Assembly: GCA_033398695.1 (NCBI GenBank)
Contig: JAWKAU010000035.1
Coordinates: 744,001 to 808,000 of the forward strand
Direction of reading: 5' to 3'
DNA from: Orobanche coerulescens
Lineage: Eukaryota; Streptophyta; Magnoliopsida; Lamiales; Orobanchaceae
Length of the DNA stretch: 64,000 nt
In this document: piece by piece, positions 43,181 through 54,683 of the stretch
How positions within the stretch are numbered: position 1 is the first letter of the stretch
Layout of the letters: each line of letters starts with the position of its first letter
Position numbers and translations under genes: made by a program
Notes under the pieces: generated by a model
What the model saw: the letters and a program-made list of their open reading frames with translations, nothing else
Told to the model about the DNA's origin: nothing
Databases searched by the model: none

Positions 43181-44720
43181 CGTCGAACGACAACATAAAG
43201 ATTTTAGCAGCTAAACCATATCAATATTTCTTAATATATTTCTCATTAAGTTCCTTGATTTGGTGCCTTCCTGCTGAGTTTGCAGAGATGAGTCGATCCA
43301 AGTACATGCACGCGAAGGGTCACAACTGTGATTGTCGTTTTGTATGAACTGTAGTTCTCGTGGCATAATTTTGAAACTCATCTCCGTGTCAATTCGATTG
43401 GTTGTTCAGCCAGTACCTGGATTGAGCTAGCACACCAGGCATCAGACGAGTAATTGGTCGTAGATGGTTGAATCGGTATCGACCATCTTGGTGTTGGTGT
43501 GATAAGGAATCGTACAAATCTACGGTCCATGTTATGATGTTAATCTTGATAGTCACCCAGTGGCTCTGGTCGAGGCAACAAATGGCAATGATCTGTTGAA
43601 ACAAAATATGTAATCATATAAGATCATCACATCAAACATAGTGAATCATCTATAAATATTAATTTCAAACTTACTTCGTCGCAATTTGACCATGGAACCA
43701 CATTTAGTGTATCAAGACCTGTCATGTAGTCCTCGATGGATTTAGGAATTTTCTAATCCCTGTAAATCAGCTTTCCTATCACTTTGATACCAAGTGGATC
43801 ATGCGGATGGAGTCTTGCAAACTCGTTCGCCATAACTATCTACAAAAAGCCAAACCACAAAAAAAAGTCCACATCACATCAATGCTATACAAGCGAGTAA
43901 TTTATAGAACTTACGTAAAATTGGGAGCCGACAAGTACAGTGCCAACTCTACCGATACCAACACTATGGACTCCCCTCTGAAGCCTCACTCGAGTCGCAA
44001 GCACATAACAATCTATCACCTCGGCATCAAAGTCTTCACGGCTAGACTCTATCCGGTCAAATAACGCCTGGTGAGAGCATGCCCAGTCTCCAAACACCGG
44101 ACAATAGCATCATGTGGCTACTCCCTAAACTGTAGGTACAACTTCTTCAGAGCCTCACTGTATCTTGGAGGCGCCACCACAAAAGGCTCTCGAAGAGCAG
44201 CAGATGGTCGACTCACTCGCGGTGGAAGACTACGCTCACCCAACTGCTGCGTCCTGGCACTCTCACCAACTTCATCACCCTCAGCATCCCTCTCACAACT
44301 ATAACGATCAGAGACCCGTACAATCGGTTGTTCGATCTCAAAAACTGGCTGCTTGATCTGAAATGGAGGATGCTACTGAGGACTACTACTATGGCCGGGA
44401 AACATCATACTATAAGGATGCTCGTCCTGAAACCAATCGAACATCGTCATATACTGCTGAAACGGCGCGTCAAATGGCTGATACTGATGCTCATAATCTA
44501 GAAACCGCAGAGTCGGCTCAAGGGGCTGCTCAGTCCGCTCAAAAGAATGATAAATCTGAGAATGATGACTATGCTGGATCTCAGAATGGTGACTGTGCTG
44601 GACCTCAGAATGGTGACTAGGCTGACGCTGAGAATGGTGACTAGGCTTATGATGAGAATGATGACTAGGATGACGCTGACAATGGTGACTGTGGGCTACA
44701 CCAGAGAGTAGGATACAGGG
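43181..44720 (-). pseudogene. MULE C48 (Ulp1-like) protease part
   Basis: Reading leftwards: a His/Ser-rich stretch with repeated SHHS words (about 44690-44550), a linker, REDFDAEVIDCYVLATRVRL (near 44035), then NVVPWSNCDEV and the catalytic block DQSHWVTIKINIITWTVDLY (H and D of the triad in SHWV and VDLYD). A Cys follows in NDNHSCD where Ulp1 proteases have DCG, next to FACMYLDRLIS. Frames change at least twice and one stop follows LNNQSN. Ulp1-like proteases cleave SUMO-type conjugates; here activity is improbable. The DUF1985 half of the protein is on the opposite strand. Confidence 0.75.
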
Positions 44721-44838
44721 CCCGGCAGCGCCCGCAAGCTGTAGGATACAGCGCCCGACAGTGCCTGCAAGTTGTAGGATACAGCGCCCGCAAGTTGTAG
44801 GATACAATGCCCGACAGCGCCCGCATGCTGTAGGATAG
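44709..44838. repeat. About 32-bp tandem repeat
   Basis: Four imperfect copies of a unit containing GTAGGATACAGCGCCCG and GCAAG. It lies between the C48 linker and the transposase exon end, near the proposed right inversion break. Confidence 0.85.
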
Positions 44839-44879
44839 ACAAAAACATTGAATGATATGCACATTAGAGAAAAACAATT

Positions 44880-46952
44880 ACCTTATAGCGGCAACAACAT
44901 GACGACATGGAATCTGATCCAAATCAAACTCCCGACAACAACATGTCCAGGTTCGAAGGTCGACCTCATAAGAAACTTTGTTTCCTTCGACTTTATAAAC
45001 AAGTGGGGTGGTAGCTCGAACAGTAAGAGTCAGACTGGCTTGCACAGAGTTAGAGAGCTTTTCAAAAGTATACATTGTCAACTCATTGTCTCTTGATGTA
45101 GATTCTCCCCGCTTCTCATCAAACCAATTCTCTAAAATTAGGCAAAATATCTCAAGTAACGAGCAAACAGGTAAATGTCTCGCCCACAACATACGATTAT
45201 TAAAGCATTCAACAGCATTAGATCTCAAGAAGTTATAGCGTCGTACCGGACACTTCGACCTAGCCCACCTCTCTAGCCCAATTTCAGAAAGGCGCCTGTG
45301 AGCCCCATTAGGGCTTTCAATATGTAGTTTCAAAAAGTAGTTTTCAAAAACTTCTTCACGATGCGTGTAGACAGCAGTTCTAAAGAGTCATATAGCATGA
45401 GCACCGTAGGAGGTCAGATTTTTTGCAAGATGGTGATAGCACAACCCGTGGAATGCATTCGGATAGACGGCTCGAACAGTATTCTGAATGCTCTTATGTT
45501 GGTCACTCACAATCAGTAAATCTTCTATCGGATTGTAGTATCTGCGCAGGTTATACAGAAAATAAGTCCATAACTCGTCATTCTCTATCGGATCGAGACC
45601 AACTGCAAGAGGAAATACTTGCTCATTCCCGTCAAATGTGACAGCCGCAAATAGAGTTCCTTTATTCCTTCCTTTCAGGTGGGTCCAATCAACTATAATC
45701 ATCGGTCGAAGACACGTATCAAATACCCTAATACTCTATCTGAGTGAAACGAACATGTGGCAAAACACTCCCTCATGAGTCGTCTGCAAATCATAAATTG
45801 TCCCTGGATTACGCTGTTTTAACTAATACAGATAAGATGGGAGCCTATGATACGACTCATCAAAGTCGCCATATGTATTCTCTATCGCTATATTCCTCGT
45901 CCGGAGAGCAAAACTGTATAACATGTCAATGCCATACTCCCTACACATCTCTGCAATCATCTCCTTTGGCCTCAAAGTGACCCCCTCACCGGTCAATCTT
46001 TTAGCAAAATAATGGGCGGCAACCTCAGAAGTGACCGACCGTGCGGCAGCACGGTTCAAATCAGGGTGACAACTGTACTCCAAGGTCAACTTTGTAATTC
46101 TCCAAATAGTTGCACCCCCAATAGCACAAAACCTAAACTGACAATTATTTTGCCCACTCTTACAGACAAAACACTATACGTTTATCAGCGGAACGATCAG
46201 TGATACACTGTAGCATATTTTCCAAATGATACATTCCTACAGTTATCCTCAACTCTGTCTTGGACCGAAAGGTGGACCCCACCTCTAGCTGACCGGTGGA
46301 GGCTGCTCGACCCAACCCAAAATCCCGGCACTACCGGGCCCGGAAATGGAATGATCCAGTTACGCATTGATTGTAGATGCTCATGCTCGCTCGCAGATTG
46401 ATGGTCGGATGAGAAGTTCCAACGACTCATAATCCTGTCCATTTGGGCCGGTTGGCGAACCCAAGCAAGAAATTCCATAGATAGTGACTCAAGCAAGTCT
46501 TTACAACAATCTTCATTTTCGGATGTATGCACCTCCTCATCTTCCTCGTCTTCCTCATTTTCCTCGTATTGATAATCTTTGGAAGGCATGTCAAAATTTA
46601 TGTTGTCGGGCTCTACTCTCGAGCTACTACATCCCATATTAACCTCAGGAGTGGAGAAGCTGTCGTTCTCAACATAGACCTCAGGATCCTCCTTGTATTC
46701 TACTAGTACTCGAAGTATCTCGATATCGCCCCGTAATAGGACTTTTACTTTGTTTCCCTTGGCCATATATGTCAAGTACCATAATTTGCAATCGGACTCA
46801 TTTAGACCACCCAAACCCTCTCTGATAACCCCCACGAGGTTTGCACGACTAACTTTGCTTGTGTCGATGTAGACAAAAAAGGAGTCCCCGTCTACATATG
46901 TCGATCGCTCCCAATAACCACCGTGATGTATCAAAATACGCTGCAACGACAT
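44880..46952 (-). pseudogene. MULE transposase (MuDR type), main part
   Basis: From 46952: N-terminal PB1-like region (MSLQRILIHHGGYWE), acidic linker, MuDR domain (STFRSKTELRITVGMYHLEN, then LRPKEMIAEMCREYGIDMLY), DDE domain (VDWTHLKGRNKGTLFAAVTF with the first Asp, IVSDQHKSI with the second, LCYHHLAKN) and NAVECFN with the Glu, ending in a SWIM finger (CCCREFDLDQIPCRHVVAAI) and a GT donor at about 44880. Catalytic residues and SWIM ligands are all present, but frameshifts near 46220 and 45760 and stops break the protein. It would cut and paste the element; the C-terminal exon now lies at 40096-40540. Confidence 0.88.
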
Positions 46953-46994
46953 CTGATTAAAAAAGATGAATATCTATTCAGAAAACTGAGCGAA

Positions 46995-47240
46995 CAATAT
47001 TCTAAAACGGTATGCCTTGGACACGACTGATGCACACGGTCGTATGCTACCGTATGCAGCGATCGTGTGCAAGTTTCTGGCCATGAACATGATCGCTGCA
47101 CACGATTGTAGATGATCGTGTTAAACGATCGTGAACACGTTAGTTGTGCGCACGATGTCAAGGTCGTTGGACACGACCGTTGCACACGATCGTCGCACAC
47201 GGTGGCTTCCCATCATGTGCAGCGATCGTGTCCGTAAGAA
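46995..47240. repeat. CACACGAT array 6 (upstream of transposase)
   Basis: Seven or more half-sites and palindromes such as GCACACGATCGTCGCACAC, in the region immediately 5' of the transposase start. Confidence 0.9.
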
Positions 47241-47559
47241 CTTGTCGGGAAAAAAAATTTCAACAGTAAAATATTGATGCATACCTTCTTTATGAACCCA
47301 GAAGCACGACAAATGAAGTCTTATTTGAACGTCAACTTTTCTTTTCGAATAATCTTGTGATTTTTATAAGATTTTTGAGAGAGCCTTTGTCAAAAATAGT
47401 TGTGTTGTTTTGATGTATATGTTGTAATTAAATTTTAGTTATTGGACATTAATGATCGGCTTTGAGCAGATGAGGAAAATAAAAGAAAAAAGAAAAGAAA
47501 AGTAGTTTAAATTAAATAAAATACAAAAAGAAAAGAGAAAGTCAATATTGACATTTTCC

Positions 47560-47671
47560 GGAGGACATTTTAGTCTTTTTAATCAAAATGGTACTAAAAA
47601 CTTATACTCTTATGAATGGTAATATAAAACTTGTCAATTTTATAATTTGGTATTAAAAAATTGATTCCCAC
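47560..47671. repeat. MULE right TIR
   Basis: Inverted diverged copy of 37568-37680; its outer end reads GATTCCCAC before the TSD ATATAAAAT. Confidence 0.8.
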
Positions 47672-47680
47672 ATATAAAAT

Positions 47681-49849
47681 ATACTACAACAACAATAATC
47701 ATAACATATATTCCAATAATAATTATTATAATAATGATATTAATAATATATACTAAAATAACAATAACAACAGTAATAATTAGAACATATGCTATAACAA
47801 CAATAATACTAACAATAATAATATGTACCACAATAATAATAATGATGATAATTTTATAATAGAAAATCAGATTGATTCTAAACTGAACTTTGTAGAACTA
47901 AACTGAACTGAAATAAATTGAACTTTGCTTAACATATACACAATATAGCATGAGTTATCATGTCATACTGTCAGAAATACAAATTGTACTTTTAGTAAAT
48001 AGAATATTAAGTTTTTAAAAATATATGTTATGTATTATTATTTTTCGAAGAACTCTAGTTTGTAATTTCTAGAATAATTTTTATGACTTTATATTAATAA
48101 AAGGTTTGAGTGAATTTACATATTTGTGAATGTAAGGCAAATCATGCACCAAACAATTATGTTTGAAATTTAACTTAGAGATTTTTCCTTAGACCTCAAA
48201 CTACGATTTATTGTTGTGTTGCAAAAATATCTGTTTATCTCTTTTATTAAAGAGTACTTTGATTTTTTTTATTAAACTCAAAAATTAATTTTATTTACTA
48301 AAGTGATATTTCATTTGATTTTAAATTAATTACAGATTTTAGATTTATTAAATTATCATAAATAAATAGAAATATTTATTTATTTTATATATATATATAT
48401 ATAAGTTAGGACGTTACAAAATTGAACTAAAAAATGCTTAATTAAGCTTAAAAGAATATATCATAATGACTTATATATATCATATAATGAAGCAAAAATC
48501 ACAACATGGTGTATATCGTTTTAGTGAAGACCACACGAACTCAACATTATTTCAGTTTAAATCCTGACTAAAACGGGATACATATCGTGTCTTCCTATAA
48601 AGTACGAGGTGTATTTCGTTATGAGTCAAATTGATGATTTGATCGTTCATTGCCATTCGACATGACTACTACATGTACATACATATAAAAAAATATCATA
48701 CAAGGTGATTCAAATATTTTTGAAAATGTACGAATTTAAAGATAGATATGACTGACAATTTTTTTTATCTTTAAATATGATATATTATTATTTTCAAAGA
48801 ACTCTGGTTTGTAATTTCTAAAATAATTTCTATGACTTTATATTAATAGAATGTATTCGGTGTATTTTACATATTTATGAATGTGATGCAAATTATGCAC
48901 CAAACAATTATGTTTGAAATTTAACTTAGAGATTTTTCCTCAGGCCTCAACTACGGTTTATTGTTGTGTTACAAAAATATTCGTTTATCTCTTTTATTAA
49001 AGAGTACTTTGATTTTTTATTAGACTCCAAAATTAGTTTTATTTACTAAGTGATATTTCATTTTATTTTAAATTAATTACAGATTTTGCACATTTTTCTC
49101 ACAAGCAAGGTTTTTGAAATAAGATTTATTAAATTATCATAAATAAGTGAAAATTTAATGAGTTCCGTATCATAACCAATTGGAACCAATAGTCTAACTT
49201 CTACAATACAACTTCTACAATGATAGATAAATTATCAATCATTTCTAATTTTAATTTCATCTATTTTCAAATGTACTAGAACCATCTTTTATGATACTTT
49301 TTTATCCATTTATTTAAAGACTGTAACAATTTTGATATAGAAACAACTTGGAAGTCGTTATAACGACTTAGACATCGTTGTTAGAATTCATACAATATGT
49401 TGGCATTATTGTAAATATAATGCAACGATTTTGAATTTGTTATATTAATAGAATAACGATCTAGAAATCGTGCCCAGAAACACATTAAGGATATTTTAGT
49501 AATTGAATACATTATATAATCTATTATTTAAAAAGAAGGCTATATAAACAAAAAAACATACATTCAGGTATTTTTAAACAAAAGTTTTGTTTGACTAGAC
49601 CATTTAAACCAAAAATCCGGAGATCTATTTCTAATGTTCATATGGAGTTTTGAAGTATTTCTGGTCCCTTACACTAAAATGTAAGGTTTAGAAGGAAGCG
49701 TTGAGATTAAAGGCTGGGAGTGGTTAGCCTTAGTCAGTATTGGCATATTTACCATGCTTTTGAATCTACTGCATGAGCTGCAAGTCATGCTTTTGAATCT
49801 ACTTCATGAGCTGTAAATCTGAAAGGAACAAAGTAGGAGACAGATTCGT
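47681..49849. repeat. AT-rich DNA with a 370-bp direct repeat pair
   Basis: 47690-47860 is AAT/ATA microsatellite-like. 48030-48400 and 48780-49165 are diverged direct copies sharing GCACCAAACAATTATG and AACTTAGAGATTTTTCCT. 49752-49817 holds two 33-bp copies of CATGCTTTTGAATCTACT. No gene is recognised. Confidence 0.8.
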
Positions 49850-52144
49850 TGTAACGCCCCGATTTCGCATATACATTTATTGTGAATTAAAGAAAACATG
49901 TTCAATGTTATTAAATTAATGCCCGAATAATTTATCGTTTAATTCATTTAATTTCATGATCATGCAATTTTATTTGTGCCATTATTATTCATGACAAGTC
50001 AAGTGATTCGTTTCGTTTCATTTCTCATTTTAATTCATCATTTCATCCCGTTATTTCTAGGCCCGAGTCAGATTTTAAAGAATATTAATCGTTACCCATA
50101 AAATTCTACAAGTCCATTTTAATTAATTTTATATCCATTCACTTTGGGCGGGACTAAGCCCAAACCCTACAATTAATTAAGAGCCCAATTATCATTATAT
50201 TATCCAGCCCATATTTCTCTCTCCTACTCAGAACATGGGGAAGGAGTTTTATCATTTCACACTATCACCACCTTAGTGGGAGTAGTGGACATCATGGGAG
50301 GAAGTTGAGAGAAGTGGAGATGATGGGTTACAAATTATGGGGTATAGCAGTTAACCAGATTTCAATATATATAAGTATATTTATAAAATGGAAATCTCAG
50401 AATTTAATACACACACACAACATATCACTTTACAGCAGAAAATTCACATCAAACTTCACAACAAGAACACTTAGCAACGATCAAAATCAAACCAGCATCC
50501 TTCCAGCATCCCAGAAGCACCCTACAAACACAAATCAACAGGTACATCTCATCTGCGTGCGCTCTGAAATCTTAAACATTTTCTCCCCTTCTTGTTCCCT
50601 AAACGGGAGTTAGTCACCAGAAAAAAAATGTCTCGGCCCAATATTTTTTTCTCAGCCGTGGCCAAACACTGGAGGAATCACCTCAACCCACACAACCGGA
50701 ATTTTTTCACAGATTCATAGAATTTCACACACACGCACTTCAGTACAGGAAAGGATATCCTCTTTGCCAGAACCCAATCAGGTACAAATCAGTCGAACCT
50801 GGGTTTTGGACGGGAAACCTCCGACTCTCAAACAATCGCGCCACCGCCACATTTCTCGGCGTGCGTGGCCAGTTCGCATTTCCTTCGCCGCCACTACCCC
50901 CCCTCCTTATCCTTCCGTCGGAAGTCTGAACCCGAGACGGTGGAAAATTCGACCCGAATGAATCATGGTCAGACGAACGTTACTCTTATCCAGTACTTAA
51001 CCGCCATCGTTGCAGCGTGAGTCAATCTTCACGTCGAGGAATTTCCTCAGAACCCGCAGTAGAGAGAGAATGATGAGAGAGAGAGAGACCGACGAGAGGG
51101 AGTGATAAATCGGGAGGAAAAAGGATAAGGGTTTCTGCCGACTTGCTCCTTGAAAATGGGTTTTATACCCCAACTTTCCAGTCATTTCAATTTTAATCCC
51201 AGTTACTTTTGATTCTTGCAAATTAACCCAAATCAACTCTTCAATTTATTCAATTTCAGTTCTCAGATATTTCGTTCTTTCAGTTTTACTCCAATTCAGC
51301 CTTTGGTTCATTAATTCCAGCCCTATTTTTGGCACAAGCCATTAAATACGTAGATTTCTCAAATAATATTCAATTTAAATTATGTCTTGTATTTTATCTT
51401 CAATTATAGTAGAGTATTAATAATAAACTATTATCATTATTTGTAGATAATAAAAGATTTACGGGCCTAGAATTTGTCGAGTCAAGCATCTCATCACATT
51501 CAAGTTCAAGAACTGCATTTTATCCAGGTGTGGGGATTTATTACGCTTTTGTTTATTTTAATTGCTTTATATAATGTCTCGTACGTGCACGTGAAATCAG
51601 TCAGAAGCACTTAAATGTGCAATCAGTCAGAAGCACTTAAATGTGCAACCAGTCAGAAGCACTTAAATGTGCAATCAGTCAGAAGCACTTAAATGTGCAA
51701 ATCACCAAGCACTTAATTGTGCATAAAGCCTTCTGCCAGCTGACGGCATCGAATTTATCACCATGTTGTTTATACTTGCTAATATATTTAGTGATTAACG
51801 TAGACATATTGCGTACTCTCCACACTGAGCGAGTTGGAAGCTCACCCCACTATTTACCCCTTTTCAGGTTGAGGAGCTCGGTGTGGCATGCGCTTGAGAG
51901 TGGAATGATCAAGCCTATGACTAGATATTTATTTATTTAATGTTATTTTTCTCAAACCATGTTTTATAAACGATTGTTCCATTTGTTTTATTTTAACGAC
52001 AAAGTATGTTTTTATTTAATGGTGACTTGGGACTATTACTTGCGATTATTAAGTTCGTCTTTTTAAAATGTATTTCCGCTGCAAAATTTTTATTTATTCT
52101 ACTTAAAATTTGAAGAATTATATTTTAGAAAAGTGGTCGCTACA
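49850..52144 (+). repeat. D: 5' LTR
   Basis: 2,295 bp. TATA-like TTTATATAATG near 51567 is followed by a tandem array at 51607-51722. GA-rich tract near 51060-51090. Confidence 0.94.
51607..51722. repeat. D: GCACTTAAATGTGC tandem array
   Basis: Five copies of GCACTTAAATGTGC (last copy GCACTTAATTGTGC) start at 51607, 51633, 51659, 51685 and 51709. The GCAC...GTGC arms are inverted repeats. Spacer in this LTR is AATCAGTCAGAA. The 3' LTR has the same array at 58017-58127 with a different spacer. Confidence 0.92.
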
Positions 52145-52148
52145 TAAG

Positions 52149-52160
52149 TGGTATCGGAGC
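52149..52160 (+). other. D: primer-binding site, initiator tRNA-Met type
   Basis: TGGTATCGGAGC lies four bases after the 5' LTR, one mismatch from the tRNA-iMet primer site. Confidence 0.85.
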
Positions 52161-52580
52161 GGGTCTACGGTTCTGTAGACTTGTTAAAATGGTTTCTTTT
52201 TCTAAACTGAAATTTCATTTCCGCAAGTAATCAAATATTTTTAGCAATTATGATCATCCATCTCTGCCGCTCCACGTCGACTCCAAGGTACATTAAGTTA
52301 TTATTCATTTTGTGATAAATGCAGTTCACCAGATCAACCATGATTCATGAATTACAAATGCATCTTCAGTCTATTTTGTGCATAAGAATTTTATGATAAA
52401 ATATTTGGGCATGAAATTGTTTTCTTGTTAATTCATAAGTATATGTATGACATGCGTAAATCACCATTGCTAGAAATTTCTGGTTCTCAACCCATAGATG
52501 CAATGCAATTTCTTCATCTTATTCGTCTCTCTCGTTGGGCAAGTACTGAGGGGCCATTGAGTATGATATGCCTTAGGATA

Positions 52581-53055
52581 ATGGCAACTCGTAAACGTGG
52601 ACGCCCAACTAACCGAGGTGGAAATAATCTCGGTGGTGAAAATGCCAACCTTGGTGCTGGTGGTGGTGATAATGGAGGAAAAAATAACCACAACAATAAC
52701 GTGCCAGCTCCTACTCAGGCACAAGTTGTGCAAAAAATTCCGACGTTTCACACCACCATCATTCAACGGTCGAGAAGGACTAGCATTTGTTGAAGAATGG
52801 TTCATGTCGCTCGAGCGTACCTTTGAGATCATTGGGTGCACTTATGTGCAAAGAATTCTTTGCGGCCAATACCAAATGGTGGAGGATGCTGGACGCTGGT
52901 GGATAAGCTATTGGTGTTTGAGGCCGGCGGCCGAGCGTGCTGCATTAACATGGGATCAGTTCAAGGAAATAGTGATGGAGCAGTACTACCCACAACATTA
53001 CCAAGAGAAAATGGAGAGAGAGTTTTGAAATCTCGAACGAGGAAGAGAATTTGAT
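52581..53055 (+). pseudogene. D: gag, truncated
   Basis: It starts MATRKRGRPTNRGGNNLGGE, a basic Gly/Asn-rich N-terminus. After a frame change near 52735 the capsid domain reads FNGREGLAFVEEWFMSLERT, WWISYWCLRPAAERAALTWD and EIVMEQYYPQHYQEKMEREF. Soon after, at about 53055, the sequence jumps into the protease C-terminus, so the rest of gag, the zinc knuckle and the protease active site are missing. Non-functional. Confidence 0.88.
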
Positions 53056-54678
53056 GCTAGCCTATATTTGATTAACTCGATGGATTTTGATGTGATCCTT
53101 GGTATGGACTGGCTCGATAGACATGATGCCGATATAAGTTGCCGTGAGAAGAAGGTAACATTGAGGTGTTCCGAAGGCGAGTCGATCACCTTTTACGGTA
53201 CTAAGAGTAGGACAGTACCAAGAGTAATCACAACCATGAAAGCACTGAGAGGTCTAAGGAAGGAGAAATGTCAGGGTTACTTGGTGAGTTTGGTCGACAC
53301 TCGTACTAATGAGGTGTCCCCTACAGACGTACATATAGTACGGGAGTTTTTGGATGTGTTTCCAGAAGATTTGCCGGGAGTCCCACCCGACCGACAAGTG
53401 GAATTTAGAATTGATTTGGTCCCTGGGGCGGCCCCAACATCCAAAGCGCCATATAGAATGGCTCCGAAGGAACTTCAAGAATTGAAGGTCCAGATTCAAG
53501 AGCTACTGGAGCTCGGATTGTTCGTCCTAGCGTGTCACCCTGGGGTGCACCAGTACTATTTGTAAGAAAGAAGGATGGGTCACTTCGGATGTGTATATAT
53601 TACAGAGAGCTGAACCGACTCACGGTGAAGAACAAGTACCCACTACCGAGAATCGAGGATCTATTCGATCAGTTGAGGGGAGCCGGAACCTTTTCGAAGA
53701 TTGATTTACGGTCGGGGTATCACCAATCAAGATTAGGAGTGTGACATTCCCAAGACGGCCTTCGTAACCCGTTATGGACATTTTGAATTTGTAGTGATGC
53801 CTTTTGGCTTGAGTAATGCACCGGTCTTTATGGATTTGATGAACAGGTGTTCCAACCTTACTTGGATAAGTTCCCGATCGTCTTTATAGATGACATCTTG
53901 GTGTATTCTAAGGACAAGGAACAACACCAAGAACATTTGAGGATTACATTGGAGACACTTCGCAAGGAGAAGTTGTATGCTAAATTCAAGAAATGTGAGT
54001 TTTGGTTAAACAGAGTTGGATTCCTTGGACATGTGGTGACTTCAAAAGGAATTGAGGTTGATCCCGATAAAGTTGTAGCAGTGAGTAGTTGGGGAATACC
54101 CAAGAATGCGAGCGAAGTCCGCAGCTTTCTGGGCCTAGTCAAGCTATTATAGGAGATTTATCGAAGGATTTTCAAAAATCGCCACTCCTATGACCCAGTT
54201 AACAAGGAAAGGCGTGAGGTTTGAATGGAACGACAAGTGCGAGGAAAGTTTTCAAGAGTTGAAAAGGAGACTAACCTCGGCACCAGTATTAACGATTCCT
54301 GATCCGACGGAAGACTTTGTTATTTATAGTGATGCCTCAAAGCAGGGGTTGGGTTGTGTTCTGATGCAACATAGTAAACTAGTAGCCTATGCATCGAGAC
54401 AACTTAAACCACATGAGTTGAACTATCCAACGCATAATCTAGAGTTGGCTGTTGTAGTACATGCGCTGAAGATTTGGCGTCACTATCTCTACGGAGGAAA
54501 GTGTGAGATATACACTGACCATAAAAGTTTGAAGTATCTTTTCACACAGAAGGACCTTAACATGAGACAAAGGCGATGGTTAGAATTGGTGAAGGACTAT
54601 GATTGTACTATTCATTACCATCCGGGTAAGGCTAATGTGGTAGCTGATGCCTTGAGCTCAAGACTAGAGGCGAGTTAG
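53056..54678 (+). pseudogene. D: protease remnant, RT and RNase H
   Basis: It begins with the protease C-terminal motif FDVILGMDWLDRHDADI; the active-site part is deleted. RT follows in several frames: [73 protein letters not shown]. RNase H (54190-54678) has [18 protein letters not shown] and [20 protein letters not shown]. Frame changes near 53520, 53740, 53845 and 54150. The RNase H frame itself is open. Confidence 0.9.
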
Positions 54679-54683
54679 CTTGC

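Larger units (their letters stand above)
37568..47671. mobile_element. Mutator-like element with DUF1985/C48 gene
   Basis: The ends are inverted copies of each other over about 110 bp (37568-37680 and 47560-47671), both starting near GGGA and sharing ACAAGTT and TATAAGTTTTT words. A 9-bp repeat ATATAAAAT flanks them (37559-37567 and 47672-47680), the MULE TSD length. Inside are a MuDR-type transposase, a DUF1985/C48 gene, a small two-exon gene and palindromic CACACGAT arrays. Both large genes are split between strands, and stops make the copy non-autonomous. Confidence 0.88.

Noticed and set aside
52425..52580. Upstream start for D gag
   Set aside because: The in-frame extension before the Met at 52581 has no gag-like composition and lies in leader sequence after the primer-binding site.
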